Counted from the first letter of the stretch, positions 41,156 to 51,317 are shown. The stretch is 64,000 nucleotides of DNA from MGBC163016 sp910588905 (GCA_948616985.1 CAPGDO010000008.1:30291-94290); one strand, 5' to 3'. Notes: generated by a model not told the origin, from the letters alone. Made by a program: numbers and translations.

Positions 41156-42688
41156 CTACAGCGCAGCTACGATAGCGTCAACGGATGCTTTCGCATCCCC
41201 AAGGAGCATGTCCGTATTGTCATTGAAGAACAGCGGGTTCTGCACACCCGCATAGCCTGCGTTGCCCATGCCACGCTTGAACACGATGACCTTGCCCGCC
41301 TCCCACACGTGCATGACCGGCATACCCGCGATGGGTGAATCCGGTTCCGTCTCTGCGGCGGGGTTCACCGTATCGTTCGCACCGATGACCAGCACCACAT
41401 CCACATCTCCGAAGTCGTCGTTGACCTCATCCATCTCATACACGTTGTCATAGGGCACCTTGGCCTCAGCCAGAAGCACGTTCATGTGACCGGGCATGCG
41501 CCCTGCCACCGGGTGCACCGCGAAGACCACATCCGTACCTGCCTCCTGGAGCCGCCGCGTGAGATCAGCCACCGGAAACTGCGCCTGAGCCACTGCCATG
41601 CCATACCCTGGAGCGATGACCACCTTCTTGGCGTCTTTCAGCAGAGCAGCCACCTCCTCAGCGGTAGCCTCTGTGTAGCTGCCGTAGTCTTTCTCCTCTG
41701 CACTGGCAGCGGGAGTTGCCCCGTCTCCTCCGAAGCCGCCCAAGATGACAGAGATGAACGAACGGTTCATGCCCTGGCACATGATGTAGGACAGGTACGC
41801 ACCGGAAGAGCCAACCAGGGCGCCGGTGATGATGAGCAAGTCATTCCCTAGGGTGAAGCCAGCCATGGCGGCCGCCCAGCCCGAATAGGAATTCAGCATG
41901 GACACCACTACGGGCATGTCGCCGCCGCCGATAGCCAACACCAGGTGCGCGCCCAGCACGAGCGAGACCACGGTGAGGATGCAGAGCGGCACGAGGCCCG
42001 CATCAAGCCCCCGGGTATTGATGAGCCAGACGATGAGCGCGATAGAGACCACGACCATGGCCGCGTTGATGGCATTGCGCCCTGGCAGCGTGAGCGGACG
42101 ACCGGATATCTTCGCCGACAGCTTCAGATAGGCCACCACTGAACCGGTGAGCGTGACCGCACCGATGAAGACAGCTAGCCCCACCTCTCCCAGATGCCAA
42201 GCATTCTCCACGCCTTCGGCCCCAGGATCGGTGATGAAGGAACAGAAACCCACGAGCACCGCCGCTGCACCCACGAACGAGTGCAGCATGGCCACCAGTT
42301 CCGGCATCTCGGTCATCTTCACGTGCTTGGCCTTGAAGATGCCGATGGCACCGCCGATGGCCAAAGCCAGCACGATGAGCAGGAAGGCTATCCAGAAACC
42401 CGTGCCCGTGATGGCGAAGCCGCTGCCCTCATCCGTGCTCACGAATTCCGGTTCCATGGCCATGACCAGAGCGATGACCACCGTAGCGATGAGCGCGATG
42501 ACCATACCGGCAATGCCAGCGAAATTGCCGTTACGAGCGCTCCTCTGCTTCGAGAGCCCCGCCAGGGCCAGGATGAACAAGAGCGCCGCGGCGATGTACG
42601 CGAGCGACTGGAAGCTGACAGCCCCTTGCAGAATAGCCATGTGCTGCTCGTATTGGGCCACGGCTGATTTGTCTATCAGTAGTTCCAT
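41156..42688 (-). CDS. pntB: NAD(P) transhydrogenase subunit beta
   Basis: The 510-residue protein has about nine membrane helices in its first 300 residues and a C-terminal NADP-binding domain with VVIAPGYGMAVAQAQ, PVAGRMPGHMNVLLAEA and VLVIGANDTVNPAA. It forms the proton-translocating transhydrogenase with PntA and exchanges hydride between NADH and NADP+. The start overlaps the pntA stop by one base, ensuring equal expression. Confidence 0.96.
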   Translation of the reverse strand: MELLIDKSAVAQYEQHMAILQGAVSFQSLAYIAAALLFILALAGLSKQRSARNGNFAGIAGMVIALIATVVIALVMAMEPEFVSTDEGSGFAITGTGFWIAFLLIVLALAIGGAIGIFKAKHVKMTEMPELVAMLHSFVGAAAVLVGFCSFITDPGAEGVENAWHLGEVGLAVFIGAVTLTGSVVAYLKLSAKISGRPLTLPGRNAINAAMVVVSIALIVWLINTRGLDAGLVPLCILTVVSLVLGAHLVLAIGGGDMPVVVSMLNSYSGWAAAMAGFTLGNDLLIITGALVGSSGAYLSYIMCQGMNRSFISVILGGFGGDGATPAASAEEKDYGSYTEATAEEVAALLKDAKKVVIAPGYGMAVAQAQFPVADLTRRLQEAGTDVVFAVHPVAGRMPGHMNVLLAEAKVPYDNVYEMDEVNDDFGDVDVVLVIGANDTVNPAAETEPDSPIAGMPVMHVWEAGKVIVFKRGMGNAGYAGVQNPLFFNDNTDMLLGDAKASVDAIVAAL

Positions 42689-44247
42689 TAGTCCTCAGAG
42701 CTCCTCTGGAACATGCTGAGCATCCGGTGGGTAACCAGGAAGCCGCCGAATATGTTGATGGATGCGATGACCATGGCGACGAACGCCAGGATCACCACCA
42801 CGGGATTGCTTGAGCAGACCAACAACATGGCCCCCACGATGATGATGCCGGATATGGCATTGGTCACCGACATGAGCGGCGTATGCAGCGAATGGGACAC
42901 GCCCGTGATGACATAGAAGCCCACGACCACCGCCAAGGCGAATACGATGAAATGCGCTTGCATGCTGGCCGGAGCGAAGAGCACCAGCACGGCGGCCAAG
43001 ATCACCGCAGCCACCTTCCACCACCACTTCTGCCAGCCGGGGCTCTCGTCGGCGGCAATGGCCTGGGCGGTGATGGCATCAGCCTGAGCAGCAGCCTTCG
43101 GATTCGCAGGGACCTGCTGAGCCGACACCTTCACCGGGGGTGGCGGCCACATGATGGCTCCGTCCAGCGTGACGGTCATGCCGCGGATGATCTCATCGTC
43201 CTCATTCAACACCAGCTTGCCATCCTTGTCCGGCGTGGCCAGCTTGAAGAAGTTCACGATGTTCTGCCCGTACAGCTGCGAGGCCTGCCCCGCCAGACGG
43301 GAGGGCAGGTTGGTGTAGCCGATGATGGTGACCCCGTTGGCCGTGGTGTACACGTTGTTGTATTCCGTGAGCGACGTGTTGCCCCCCTCAGGGGATGCGC
43401 CTAGATCGACGATGACCGAACCCGGCTTCATATGGGCGATGGCATTCTCATCCAGCAGCAGCGGAGGTGTTCGCCCGGCCACCATGGCTGTGGTGATGAC
43501 CACATCGGCCTTAGCAGCCTCTTCGGCATAGACAGCGTTAGCCAGCTTGGCTTCCTCTTCCGTCATAGCCCGAGCGTAGCCGTCTTCGGACTGCTGCTTC
43601 ACGGGTATCTCCACGAAGGTGCCGCCGAGCGATTCCACCTGGTCATAAACCTCTGGCCGCACATCCGTAGCGTAAACATCAGCCCCCATAGAGCTGGCTG
43701 TGCCGATGGCGGAAAGCCCCGCCACCCCCACGCCGATGACGTAGACCCGCGAGGGCGGGATCTTCCCCGCGGCAGTCATCTGGCCACCGAAGGAGCGACC
43801 CAGAGCCTCTGCCGCTTCTATCACCGCCCGGTAACCCGAAAGATTCGTCATAGAGGAACGTGCATCGATGGACTGAGCTCGGGAGATGCGCGGCACCGCA
43901 TCCATGGAGATGGCCGTGAGACCGCGATCGGACAAGTCTTGGATGAGCTCAGGATGAATGCCCGGATTGAGACGCGATACCAAGACAGCGTCCTCATGCA
44001 TCAGATCGAGCTGCTGGTCTTCGGGCGGATCAAGGGCTATGACGATGTCTGAGCCCCAAACCTCTTCGGCACCCACGATGTCGATCCCCGCCTCAACGTA
44101 CTGGTCATCGAAGTAGGTGGCCCGCTCCCCCGCACCCGCCTGGATGCACACCTCATAGCCAAGCTTCTTCAGCTTCTTGGCAGTATCAGGCGTAGCAGCA
44201 ACACGGGTCTGATCAGGGGCCGCCTCCTTCGGAATGCCTATGCGCAT
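42688..44247 (-). CDS. pntA: NAD(P) transhydrogenase subunit alpha
   Basis: The 519-residue protein has the NAD-binding domain I (about 1-375) with the Rossmann segment VYVIGVGVAGLSAIG, and the RSSMTNLSGYRAVIEAA segment, followed by a variable linker and four membrane helices. The alpha1 and alpha2 parts are fused, as in E. coli. The ATG at 44247 is chosen because GAGAGGGGAG lies upstream. It leads a pntAB operon transcribed away from the thioesterase gene. Confidence 0.95.
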   Translation of the reverse strand: MRIGIPKEAAPDQTRVAATPDTAKKLKKLGYEVCIQAGAGERATYFDDQYVEAGIDIVGAEEVWGSDIVIALDPPEDQQLDLMHEDAVLVSRLNPGIHPELIQDLSDRGLTAISMDAVPRISRAQSIDARSSMTNLSGYRAVIEAAEALGRSFGGQMTAAGKIPPSRVYVIGVGVAGLSAIGTASSMGADVYATDVRPEVYDQVESLGGTFVEIPVKQQSEDGYARAMTEEEAKLANAVYAEEAAKADVVITTAMVAGRTPPLLLDENAIAHMKPGSVIVDLGASPEGGNTSLTEYNNVYTTANGVTIIGYTNLPSRLAGQASQLYGQNIVNFFKLATPDKDGKLVLNEDDEIIRGMTVTLDGAIMWPPPPVKVSAQQVPANPKAAAQADAITAQAIAADESPGWQKWWWKVAAVILAAVLVLFAPASMQAHFIVFALAVVVGFYVITGVSHSLHTPLMSVTNAISGIIIVGAMLLVCSSNPVVVILAFVAMVIASINIFGGFLVTHRMLSMFQRSSED

Positions 44248-44476
44248 CTTTTGCACTCCCCTCTCATGAACGGATATGAGCCTGCAAGCCGAATGATCTG
44301 CATAAAGCATCATCAAAGGCCTGATTCTTGCATATCTACCAGCCTACACCAAGGGGTGCGACCACATCGATAGCGATATGTAAGCTTTATAATCACGAAA
44401 TAGGAACACTCGGGGCATTCGCTCGTGACGCAGGATGAAAAACGTCAAGATTCCCTTGGAAGAGCAAGGAGGAACC

Positions 44477-44899
44477 ATGTTGCCTGATCATCCCACCATG
44501 GAACAAATGGAAGAGTTCTTCAGCAGGGACCGATTCGCTACCGAGCAGACGAAGTGCCGGATCGTCGAAGGCTGGAAGGGCCACGGAGTGGCCGAGATGC
44601 AGATCGAGGACATCCATCACAATGCGCTGGGCAAGGTCATGGGTGGCGCCATCTTCACGCTGGCTGATTTCGCTCTGGCCATCGCCTGCAGCATCGGTCA
44701 AGATCCCACGGTCAACCTGACTTCCTCCATCGAATACATGACCGCCAGCAAGGGCAGCAAGCTCACTGCCACGGCGGATTGCACGAAAGAAGGGCGCCGC
44801 ATCGCCTTCTATGATGTGGTGGTCACTGACGATCTGGATGCTCTGGTGGCGAAGGTGTCCATCGTTGCCTATCGCCACGTGCAGCAGAAGCAACCCTGA
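44477..44899 (+). CDS. PaaI-type hotdog thioesterase
   Basis: The 140-residue protein has the hotdog pattern of PaaI-family thioesterases: NALGKVMGGAIFTLADFALAIAC, then SSIEYMTASKGSKLTATADC and FYDVVVTD. The Asp in LADFA is the catalytic acid position. The likely substrate is an acyl-CoA, not identified. The start at 44477 has a perfect AGGAGGAACC site. A TATAAT box at 44388-44393 lies upstream in the divergent pntA region. It is followed 29 bases later by the flippase-like gene. Confidence 0.85.
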   Translation: MLPDHPTMEQMEEFFSRDRFATEQTKCRIVEGWKGHGVAEMQIEDIHHNALGKVMGGAIFTLADFALAIACSIGQDPTVNLTSSIEYMTASKGSKLTATADCTKEGRRIAFYDVVVTDDLDALVAKVSIVAYRHVQQKQP

Positions 44900-44928
44900 G
44901 CCAGAAGCGAAGCGCCCAGAGGTCATCC

Positions 44929-46050
44929 ATGAAAGGCACCGTCCGCAAGATACTGATCGGCGTGGTCATCGTCATCGTGCTGGCCGTCATCTTCATGCGC
45001 GGTGATCAGCTGAAGGATCTGTCGAGGACGATCCAGGAAGGCTCGCCCTTCTTCTTGATCTTGGCGGTCCTCTGCCAATTCGGCAAGTACTTCGCCCAAG
45101 GGGGCGAATTCGTCTGGTGCTTCAAGGCAGTAGGGTCCACCCTCAAATACACGGATGGCTTGAAGCTCGTCTTCGGAACCTTCTTCGTGAATACGATAGC
45201 CCCCAGCCTGAACCTCGCGGGCACTTCGCTGGTGGTGGATGACTCCGCCAAGCGGGGCGTCCCTGCGGGCAAGGCCACGGGAGCGGCGCTCTTGATGCAG
45301 CTCTCCATCGACACAGGCTTCGTCATCATCATGCTGATCGCCTTCGGCATCCTCACCTTCACCGTGGGGCTGCAACCGGGCTGGCTGCTGTTGGGACTCA
45401 TCGCCATAGCGCTGGTAGGCGGCCTGGTCACCGTCATGACCCTGGGTGGCGCCAAGCCCCGATTGGTGCTCAAGGTGCTAGCTCCCATAGAGAGGCTCGT
45501 GGACAAGATCGCGCGCAAGTTCAAGAAAGGCCCCATCGATCCTTGGGCTGAGAAGACGGTGGAGTCCTTCTCCCAGGCAGCGGGGCTCATGGTCAAGCAC
45601 CCTTCGGTCACGGCCCGCACCTTCCTCTTCGCCATCCTGGCCTCCACCTGTGAGCTGGCCTGCTTCTCCATGGTGGGACTGTCCTTCGGCGTTCATGACA
45701 TCCAGGCGCTCTTCTGTGGCTATGTGGTGGCAACCCTGTTCGCCATGGTATCCTTCACGCCTCAAGGAGTGGGTGTCGTGGAAGCGGCCGTACTGGTAGC
45801 ATTCACCCTGTTCGGCATCAATCAGGCAACGGGAATGGCCGTGGTGATGGTCTACCGCGGCATCGTATTCTGGCTGCCATTCCTGATAGGTGCTGTCATG
45901 ATCCAGCGCACTGGAGCCTTCAAGGGCAGCACGAAGCAAGCGGTGCAGAGCGCTGACCTGACAAAAGGAACCTTGCAGGACGAACAAGCGGAACCCACAG
46001 CCGAAGCCGACCGAACGCAAGATGACCCCACGAAAGGCGAAGACGCATGA
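44929..46050 (+). CDS. LPG-synthase-TM (UPF0104/AglD2-like) membrane protein
   Basis: The 373-residue protein has about eight membrane helices and the family segments NTIAPSLNLAGTSLVVDDSA near the first third and TPQGVGVVEAAVL near the C-terminal third. It matches the flippase-like transmembrane half of MprF without the synthase domain. Roles include lipid flipping and glycolipid export; none is proven for this branch. The acidic, disordered tail (last 50 residues) is unusual. The stop overlaps the next gene. Confidence 0.85.
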   Translation: MKGTVRKILIGVVIVIVLAVIFMRGDQLKDLSRTIQEGSPFFLILAVLCQFGKYFAQGGEFVWCFKAVGSTLKYTDGLKLVFGTFFVNTIAPSLNLAGTSLVVDDSAKRGVPAGKATGAALLMQLSIDTGFVIIMLIAFGILTFTVGLQPGWLLLGLIAIALVGGLVTVMTLGGAKPRLVLKVLAPIERLVDKIARKFKKGPIDPWAEKTVESFSQAAGLMVKHPSVTARTFLFAILASTCELACFSMVGLSFGVHDIQALFCGYVVATLFAMVSFTPQGVGVVEAAVLVAFTLFGINQATGMAVVMVYRGIVFWLPFLIGAVMIQRTGAFKGSTKQAVQSADLTKGTLQDEQAEPTAEADRTQDDPTKGEDA

Positions 46051-46883
46051 GACATCCTTGCCCATCCCTGCGCTCCCCTTCTTTGACCAAGCTCATAGCT
46101 GTAGCGCTCTTGAGCGGATCCCTTGCCCTCATGACAGGCTGCACGGGAGACGCTAACAACGAAGAGAACGCTCTGCCGGAGGCGAACATCAACGGAGGAG
46201 CGGAGCGCTCCTTCACCGATGAGGAGCTGGCAAGCCACGACGGCAGCAGCTTCTTCCCCACCACCTTCACCTTCGAGGAATTGCTGGAGAAGTACGAGGT
46301 CTCTTCCGGCACGCCCACTGAAGGAGGATTCGGTGCCGGAGGGTATCGGGTGCAGGACGCTTCCGATGACAGCCTTGCGCCGGGCCTCTACTACCTGAAC
46401 GGGTCCCAGGAGGCCATGAGCACTTTCCTGGTGTACCAGCCAGCCGCTGATGAGGAAGACCGATATGCTCTGAAGTACCCCATCGGATACTTCGGGTTCT
46501 CCGTGGCCCGGTTCGAAACGGGGGATGTGGTGCTGTTCAAGCCGGCTTCAGAGGATCTTCTCATGACCTCCCTGCCAGATCCATCTGATCTGGGTCCCTT
46601 CACAGCCCCCTATCTCTCAGGCATCTATCAAGCGGGCGTAGACATCCCTGCCGGTACCTACATCATCACCCAGGAGCCTCAGAGTGCTGAAGGGCTCATC
46701 GAAGCTCATGACTCTGTTCCTGGCGCCTATATCTGGGCTGACCTCAGCTATGGTCCTACTTCCAAGCTCAGCGCCACTGAGCTGCCACCCTTGGCTGAAG
46801 GCGGCGTCACGGAAGAGGTCACCGTGGAAGAGGGTCAGTACCTCGAGCTATTCGGTTGCACGGCAACCCCTGTGGAGGCTTAG
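46047..46883 (+). CDS. Putative lipoprotein with GTY-type repeats
   Basis: The N-terminal signal ends in a lipobox MTGC, predicting a membrane-anchored lipoprotein of 278 residues. The body contains two similar beta segments: LAPGLYYLNGSQ and IPAGTYIITQEP, a pattern seen in repeated surface modules of unknown role. It is translationally coupled to the flippase-like gene before it (ATGA overlap), so it may work with that membrane protein. No enzyme motif is recognised. Confidence 0.75.
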   Translation: MRHPCPSLRSPSLTKLIAVALLSGSLALMTGCTGDANNEENALPEANINGGAERSFTDEELASHDGSSFFPTTFTFEELLEKYEVSSGTPTEGGFGAGGYRVQDASDDSLAPGLYYLNGSQEAMSTFLVYQPAADEEDRYALKYPIGYFGFSVARFETGDVVLFKPASEDLLMTSLPDPSDLGPFTAPYLSGIYQAGVDIPAGTYIITQEPQSAEGLIEAHDSVPGAYIWADLSYGPTSKLSATELPPLAEGGVTEEVTVEEGQYLELFGCTATPVEA

Positions 46884-46884
46884 G

Positions 46885-47763
46885 ATGGATACCCTGAGCC
46901 TGAGCGCTGTACCCCGCAGCGCAGCAGATTGGAACCAGCTCTGGGGCGCAAAGCAGCAGCTACGATCCATGGACCATGACGCTCAGTATTGGAATGAGCG
47001 GGCGAAGACCTACACCAACAAGGACAACCCGGATTCATACACGCACAGGTTCCTTGGATTGGCTGCCCTGAAGCCCGGGGACACCGTCTTCGACATGGGC
47101 TGCGGCACGGGGAATCTCACCATACCCCTAGCGGAGGCAGGGCATGAGGTCTGCGCTGCTGACTTCTCTTCCGGGATGCTGGATAGGCTGCGGGATGCCG
47201 TTCGCGAACGGGGGCTTGAGGAGCGCGTGACCATCAAAGAGCTCTCTTGGGATGATGATTGGGAAGCGGCAGGCCTTGAGGGTGACCAGTTCGACGCCTG
47301 CCTTGCCTCTCGGTCCATCGCCACCGATGACCTGTTAGGGGCCCTGACGAAGCTGAACCATGTCTGCAAGCGGCGCGGTTGCCTGACCTTGCCCTGCGGT
47401 CCCTCTCCCCGCACTGATGAGCGGATGCTCAAAGCTATCGGACTGCCTGTGCATCCCAGCTTCGATGATTGCTATGCCTTGGCCATGCTGTCAGATCTGG
47501 GACAGCTGCCCACACTGGACTACATCCCCACCCAACGCAATGATTCCTTCGCTAGCAGGGAAGCAGCTGAGGAGCATTGCTTGAGGATGGCGGAGGGTTT
47601 CGCAGCGGACAACAGGCTCCCTTGGGATCAAGAGGAGATGAGCCAGCGCATCCAGCAATGGCTGGATGCGTCCCTGGTGCCTGATGCCCAAGAGCCGGGG
47701 CGGCTGACCTATGCCACCCCGCGCCTGAGCCATTGGGCGTTCGTCTCCTGGGACAAGCGCTAG
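46885..47763 (+). CDS. Class I SAM-dependent methyltransferase
   Basis: The 292-residue protein has the SAM-binding motif I VFDMGCGTGNLTIPLA at about 69-84, the acidic motif II EVCAADFSSGML, and a motif-IV-like FDACLASRS. The N-terminal 45 residues (LWGAKQQLRSMDHDAQYWNERA) place it in a group of small-molecule methyltransferases common in anaerobes. The start at 46885 follows the lipoprotein stop by one base, with GGAGG upstream. The substrate is unknown. Its stop overlaps the stop of the convergent radical SAM gene. Confidence 0.87.
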   Translation: MDTLSLSAVPRSAADWNQLWGAKQQLRSMDHDAQYWNERAKTYTNKDNPDSYTHRFLGLAALKPGDTVFDMGCGTGNLTIPLAEAGHEVCAADFSSGMLDRLRDAVRERGLEERVTIKELSWDDDWEAAGLEGDQFDACLASRSIATDDLLGALTKLNHVCKRRGCLTLPCGPSPRTDERMLKAIGLPVHPSFDDCYALAMLSDLGQLPTLDYIPTQRNDSFASREAAEEHCLRMAEGFAADNRLPWDQEEMSQRIQQWLDASLVPDAQEPGRLTYATPRLSHWAFVSWDKR

Positions 47764-48770
47764 AGCATCCACCCCTGAGATGGGCCGTCCAGCACTTCCC
47801 AACCAGCGGCTTTGAACATCTTGTACTGCTGAGAGAAGCTGGCGCCACGGCCACCGTGCTCGGTGCGCTCTACCGCATCCCGCGGATTCGTACCCACTTC
47901 CGCCCAAGCCAGATTCGCGCCAGAAGCGGCAGTCATGACGGTGTTGGCCGAGCAGTTCAAGCGCGGCTCTATGCCAGAAGCCAGACGATAGACCGCCACG
48001 TAATTCGCGTTCGCCACATCTGTGTGCATGCCCAAGTCATAGAGCTCGGTGTTGGGAACGGGGATGCGCTTGCCGCAACCTGCAGATATAGGATGGGTGT
48101 CGATGCAACGGTAGGTAGCTTCCGTCAGCTCCTCGGGCGTATGTTCGGGCCCGATAGGCTCAACGCATGTAGAGAGGCTCATGCCAGCGGCAGCAAGGTT
48201 CTCGAAGGTCTTCAGGCGCTCCTCTACGGGAATGCCCGTGTCCACCCCTTCGCGCATGCGCACGGCATGATAGGCGCCATTAGCGCCCGCTGCCTTGAGC
48301 GCCACGCAATCATCGTAGGTCATGTCGGCCGTGTTCACCAACAGCGGCATGTCCTCCCCGATGACCTCGCGCACGCTTCCCACCATATCCAGCAGCTTCT
48401 CGAAGTTGTAGCTGGCCGTGGTGAGCAGAAGGATCAGGTTAGCGCCGTCTTCCATATAGAGCTTCGCATATTCCAGCACGTCTTCCTTGGGCAGTTCGAA
48501 CTTGCCCTTGCGTGCATTGTTGGAGGCAGCGAAGGAGCAGAACTTGCAGTTCTTGGGGCAGATGGTGGAATTGAGACCGATCTGAGCGTGGACCTCCGCG
48601 ATGCCGTTCGCAGACTTCATAGACAGCTCTTGGCCGGCCCAGCGTAGATAAGCCGCCTCTTTGCTGGCCTCGGGAAGGGCATAGAGCGCCAGTGTTTCCT
48701 CCGGCGTGAGCCCATTGCCTTCCAGGCCCTTTTCGATGATGTCATAGATCTTCTGGTCGAACACCTGCAT
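47760..48770 (-). CDS. BioB-like radical SAM protein
   Basis: The 336-residue protein has the radical SAM cluster motif CPKNCKFCSF and the surrounding pattern AEVHAQIGLNSTIC, LLLTTASYNFEKLL and SAGCGKRIPVP, which place it in the biotin synthase-related branch. The Arg and Cys ligands of the second BioB cluster were not confidently traced, so it may or may not be a real biotin synthase; no other biotin gene is near. Start ATG at 48770 has AAAGGGG upstream. Confidence 0.82.
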   Translation of the reverse strand: MQVFDQKIYDIIEKGLEGNGLTPEETLALYALPEASKEAAYLRWAGQELSMKSANGIAEVHAQIGLNSTICPKNCKFCSFAASNNARKGKFELPKEDVLEYAKLYMEDGANLILLLTTASYNFEKLLDMVGSVREVIGEDMPLLVNTADMTYDDCVALKAAGANGAYHAVRMREGVDTGIPVEERLKTFENLAAAGMSLSTCVEPIGPEHTPEELTEATYRCIDTHPISAGCGKRIPVPNTELYDLGMHTDVANANYVAVYRLASGIEPRLNCSANTVMTAASGANLAWAEVGTNPRDAVERTEHGGRGASFSQQYKMFKAAGWEVLDGPSQGWML

Positions 48771-48869
48771 CTGATCCCCTTTCAAGTTCCCCCATCTTCT
48801 CCTTGCGCTGAGGGGAGTATATACTACTATTAGACTCAATCATATATCAGATAGGGTAAAGGGGTACCT

Positions 48870-49310
48870 ATGAGCGCAAAGCTGTGGAAGCCGATCGCCG
48901 CGGTGGTTCTCATCTTGATGGTGGGCATCTTCTGTGTCAGCACCTTCATCGGCGGCTGCACGGGCCAATTGGAACTGGCATCCGGCTCCACCACGTTCAT
49001 GAAGTGCCATTGGACCATGATAGCGGTCAGCTTCACAGCCATCATCGGATGCACAAGCGCTCTTTGCACGCTGCTGGCGAAGGGGGTGGAAGCGCGGCGC
49101 ATGACGGCCGTGCTCACCGTGGTCACCTGCATCATCATGGCTACCCTTCAGACGGACATCGCCATCGGGTTGTGTACGAATGCAGATATGGCCTGTCACA
49201 TGACAGCGCTGGTGAATTGGATCTTGATGGCAGCGAGCATCATCTTGGCTGTGCTCCAGATCATGAATGCTAACCCGGAGGCGAAGGCCAAACCGAAGAT
49301 GCAGCTCTGA
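48870..49310 (+). CDS. DUF4418-family membrane protein
   Basis: The 146-residue protein has four membrane helices. Cys and His recur in matched positions: GGCTG, MKCHW, IGCTSALC, GLCTNADMACHM. This Cys/His layout is a mark of DUF4418 and suggests redox or metal chemistry, though no activity is known. It converges on the ABC ATPase gene, and DUF4418 genes are often near such transporters. Between it and the radical SAM gene lies an AGTATATACT palindrome (48816-48825). Confidence 0.75.
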   Translation: MSAKLWKPIAAVVLILMVGIFCVSTFIGGCTGQLELASGSTTFMKCHWTMIAVSFTAIIGCTSALCTLLAKGVEARRMTAVLTVVTCIIMATLQTDIAIGLCTNADMACHMTALVNWILMAASIILAVLQIMNANPEAKAKPKMQL

Positions 49311-49348
49311 TCCGCAGAGGAGTCTGGATACGACGTTGGGCTGCAGCC

Positions 49349-50002
49349 CTATCTGAACGTCTTGCCCTCAAGGCGCATGATGCGGTCAGCGCGGGCGGCA
49401 AGGGCTTCATCATGGGTGGCGAAAAGCAGGATGCCTCCCTCTGAGACCCGCTCGAAGAGCTTGTCAGCCACGCTGGAAGCGCTCTTCGCATCCAAGTCGT
49501 TCGTAGGCTCGTCGGCGATGATCACGGGAGGGTCCAGCATGAGGGCTCGAGCCAGCGCCACGCGCCGCTTCTGGCCAATGGACAACTGGAACGGATAATG
49601 GTCCACCCGATCCTCAAGCCCCAGATCCCCGAGCAGTTGAAGGGCCCGTTCGCGAGCATCGAAGGGAAGCTTCTTGGCGAACCGCGCAGGCGCCTCCACG
49701 TTCTCAAGGGCCCGCAATGACCCCACGAGCTGCGTGTGCTGGAAGACGAACCCGAAGACATCCCGGCGCAGAGCAGAGAGCTCATCATCGGCCAGGTCAT
49801 CAGTATCCTGACCGTCCACGATGACCGTCCCTTCAGAGGATGAGAGCAGAAGCCCGAGCATGGACAAGAGCGTGGACTTGCCGGAACCGGAGGGGGATAC
49901 GAAGGCGATGGACTGACCGGAGCTCACCTCAAGGGAGATATGTTCGAGGATGGCATCGTCGCCGTAGGTTTTGCCGAGGTCTTTGACTATGAGCTGTGTC
50001 AT
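49349..50002 (-). CDS. ABC transporter ATP-binding protein, LolD/FtsE-type
   Basis: The 217-residue ATPase has Walker A SPSGSGKS, signature LSIGQKRRVALARAL, Walker B PVIIADEPTNDLD and H-loop FATHDEAL. The signature LSIGQ differs slightly from the usual LSGGQ. It should power the FtsX-like permease encoded two bases upstream. It is the last gene of the six-gene minus-strand set. Confidence 0.93.
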   Translation of the reverse strand: MTQLIVKDLGKTYGDDAILEHISLEVSSGQSIAFVSPSGSGKSTLLSMLGLLLSSSEGTVIVDGQDTDDLADDELSALRRDVFGFVFQHTQLVGSLRALENVEAPARFAKKLPFDARERALQLLGDLGLEDRVDHYPFQLSIGQKRRVALARALMLDPPVIIADEPTNDLDAKSASSVADKLFERVSEGGILLFATHDEALAARADRIMRLEGKTFR

Positions 50003-50003
50003 G

Positions 50004-51212
50004 TTAATCGATGTCCCCCTGCTGCATGGCCAAGGAAGGATCCAGACGACCCACCTGCCGCAGCGGCCAAAGGATGGATAAGACCGAGATGAGGGCGAAG
50101 AGGAGGATGACGGCTGCCACCAACCCCAAGATGAGCGGGATGCTCAAGCCGATATACGGGAACGCCATGGAATCCAGGAGCACGCCCAGGAGCACGCTGT
50201 AGAGCAGGAAGCCCAGGAAGAGACCAGCCACCACTCCCACGGACACTACAATGGCTATCTCACCGCCGATGAGGCGCCGGATGTCAGAGCGGCTGGCACC
50301 GATGGCGCGATAGAGAGCCAGTTCGCTCTTGCGCTCCCAGACGCATGAGTAGAAGCGGGCGAAGAGCTGCAAGAGCGTGATGACGATCATGACGATGGCC
50401 GCTCCTGCCAACAGCACGAAGACCGAGCGCAACTGGTCTTGGGCCTGTTCGGCTGTCTCGGAGTTCTCGATATAGGATATGCCATCGGTCAAGTTCAGCT
50501 TGATCTTGAGCTTCTCATAGGCTTCCGGATCATCTGTGGCATCCACCATGATGGCGCTGATGAGCCCGTCGGGTTCGCCGTATGTATCCCAGGTGGATCC
50601 AAGGCCATCGGTCTCGGCAGAGATCTTGCGGGCGGCATCCATGTCCATGATGATGGAATGGTCAAGATCGCCTCCGGATCCAGCCATGGTGGCAACCACC
50701 TCATAGGGCTTGCCGTAGATATAGAGCTTGCCGTCAGAGATGCCGTTGACCTGGCTTCCCACGATCACTTGATCCTCGGCCAACTGTTCGGAGAGACCAG
50801 CAGGCAGCAGGGGCGTGACGATGAAATCATCCTGGAAGTCAACGCCGATGAGGCGCGTCTCATCGGTGGCGGAACAGCAGGAGGCATTGAGCGTCTGACT
50901 GAAGAATTGCGGCGTGGCCCGCTCGACACCATCAAAGGAACGGATGGTATCCATCACCGCCTCATCCATGTACATGGGGGCCGGGACACCGGTATAGAGG
51001 AGCTGGCCCCCCGTAAGGTGGGAGCGCGCATCCTTCGGCACGATCAACAGATCAGCTCCACCGCGCTCGGCCGATACATCTATGCCCCGCGTGACGCCGC
51101 CATAGATGAGCCCCAAGACCAGAGCCAGGGCAACGGAAAGCGCAACGGACACCACGATGGACGCGGTCTGCACCTTCCGCATGCGGATGCTATGCAAGAT
51201 CAATGAATTCAT
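50004..51212 (-). CDS. MacB/FtsX-type ABC permease
   Basis: The 402-residue protein has one N-terminal membrane helix, a large external domain (about 45-270) and three C-terminal helices, as in single FtsX-like subunits. The coupling segment YRAIGASRSDIRRLIGGE is conserved. The external domain contains a CC pair (NASCCSATDE). The start ATG at 51212 has a GGAG nine bases upstream, better than the TTG at 51227. Together with the ATPase it makes an exporter of unknown cargo. Confidence 0.9.
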   Translation of the reverse strand: MNSLILHSIRMRKVQTASIVVSVALSVALALVLGLIYGGVTRGIDVSAERGGADLLIVPKDARSHLTGGQLLYTGVPAPMYMDEAVMDTIRSFDGVERATPQFFSQTLNASCCSATDETRLIGVDFQDDFIVTPLLPAGLSEQLAEDQVIVGSQVNGISDGKLYIYGKPYEVVATMAGSGGDLDHSIIMDMDAARKISAETDGLGSTWDTYGEPDGLISAIMVDATDDPEAYEKLKIKLNLTDGISYIENSETAEQAQDQLRSVFVLLAGAAIVMIVITLLQLFARFYSCVWERKSELALYRAIGASRSDIRRLIGGEIAIVVSVGVVAGLFLGFLLYSVLLGVLLDSMAFPYIGLSIPLILGLVAAVILLFALISVLSILWPLRQVGRLDPSLAMQQGDID

Positions 51213-51317
51213 ATCAGCAGACTCCAAAACCGTGACGGAACAAGCCTAAGACACCCGGTCCAGCATAGATGATGGCCAGCGCGCAGGAACGCACTGGCCA
51301 TCTTGGAGAAGGGAAGC

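Noticed and set aside
47760..48770. Calling the radical SAM enzyme a definite biotin synthase
   Set aside because: The branch is BioB-like, but second-cluster ligands were not confidently traced and no other biotin genes are near.
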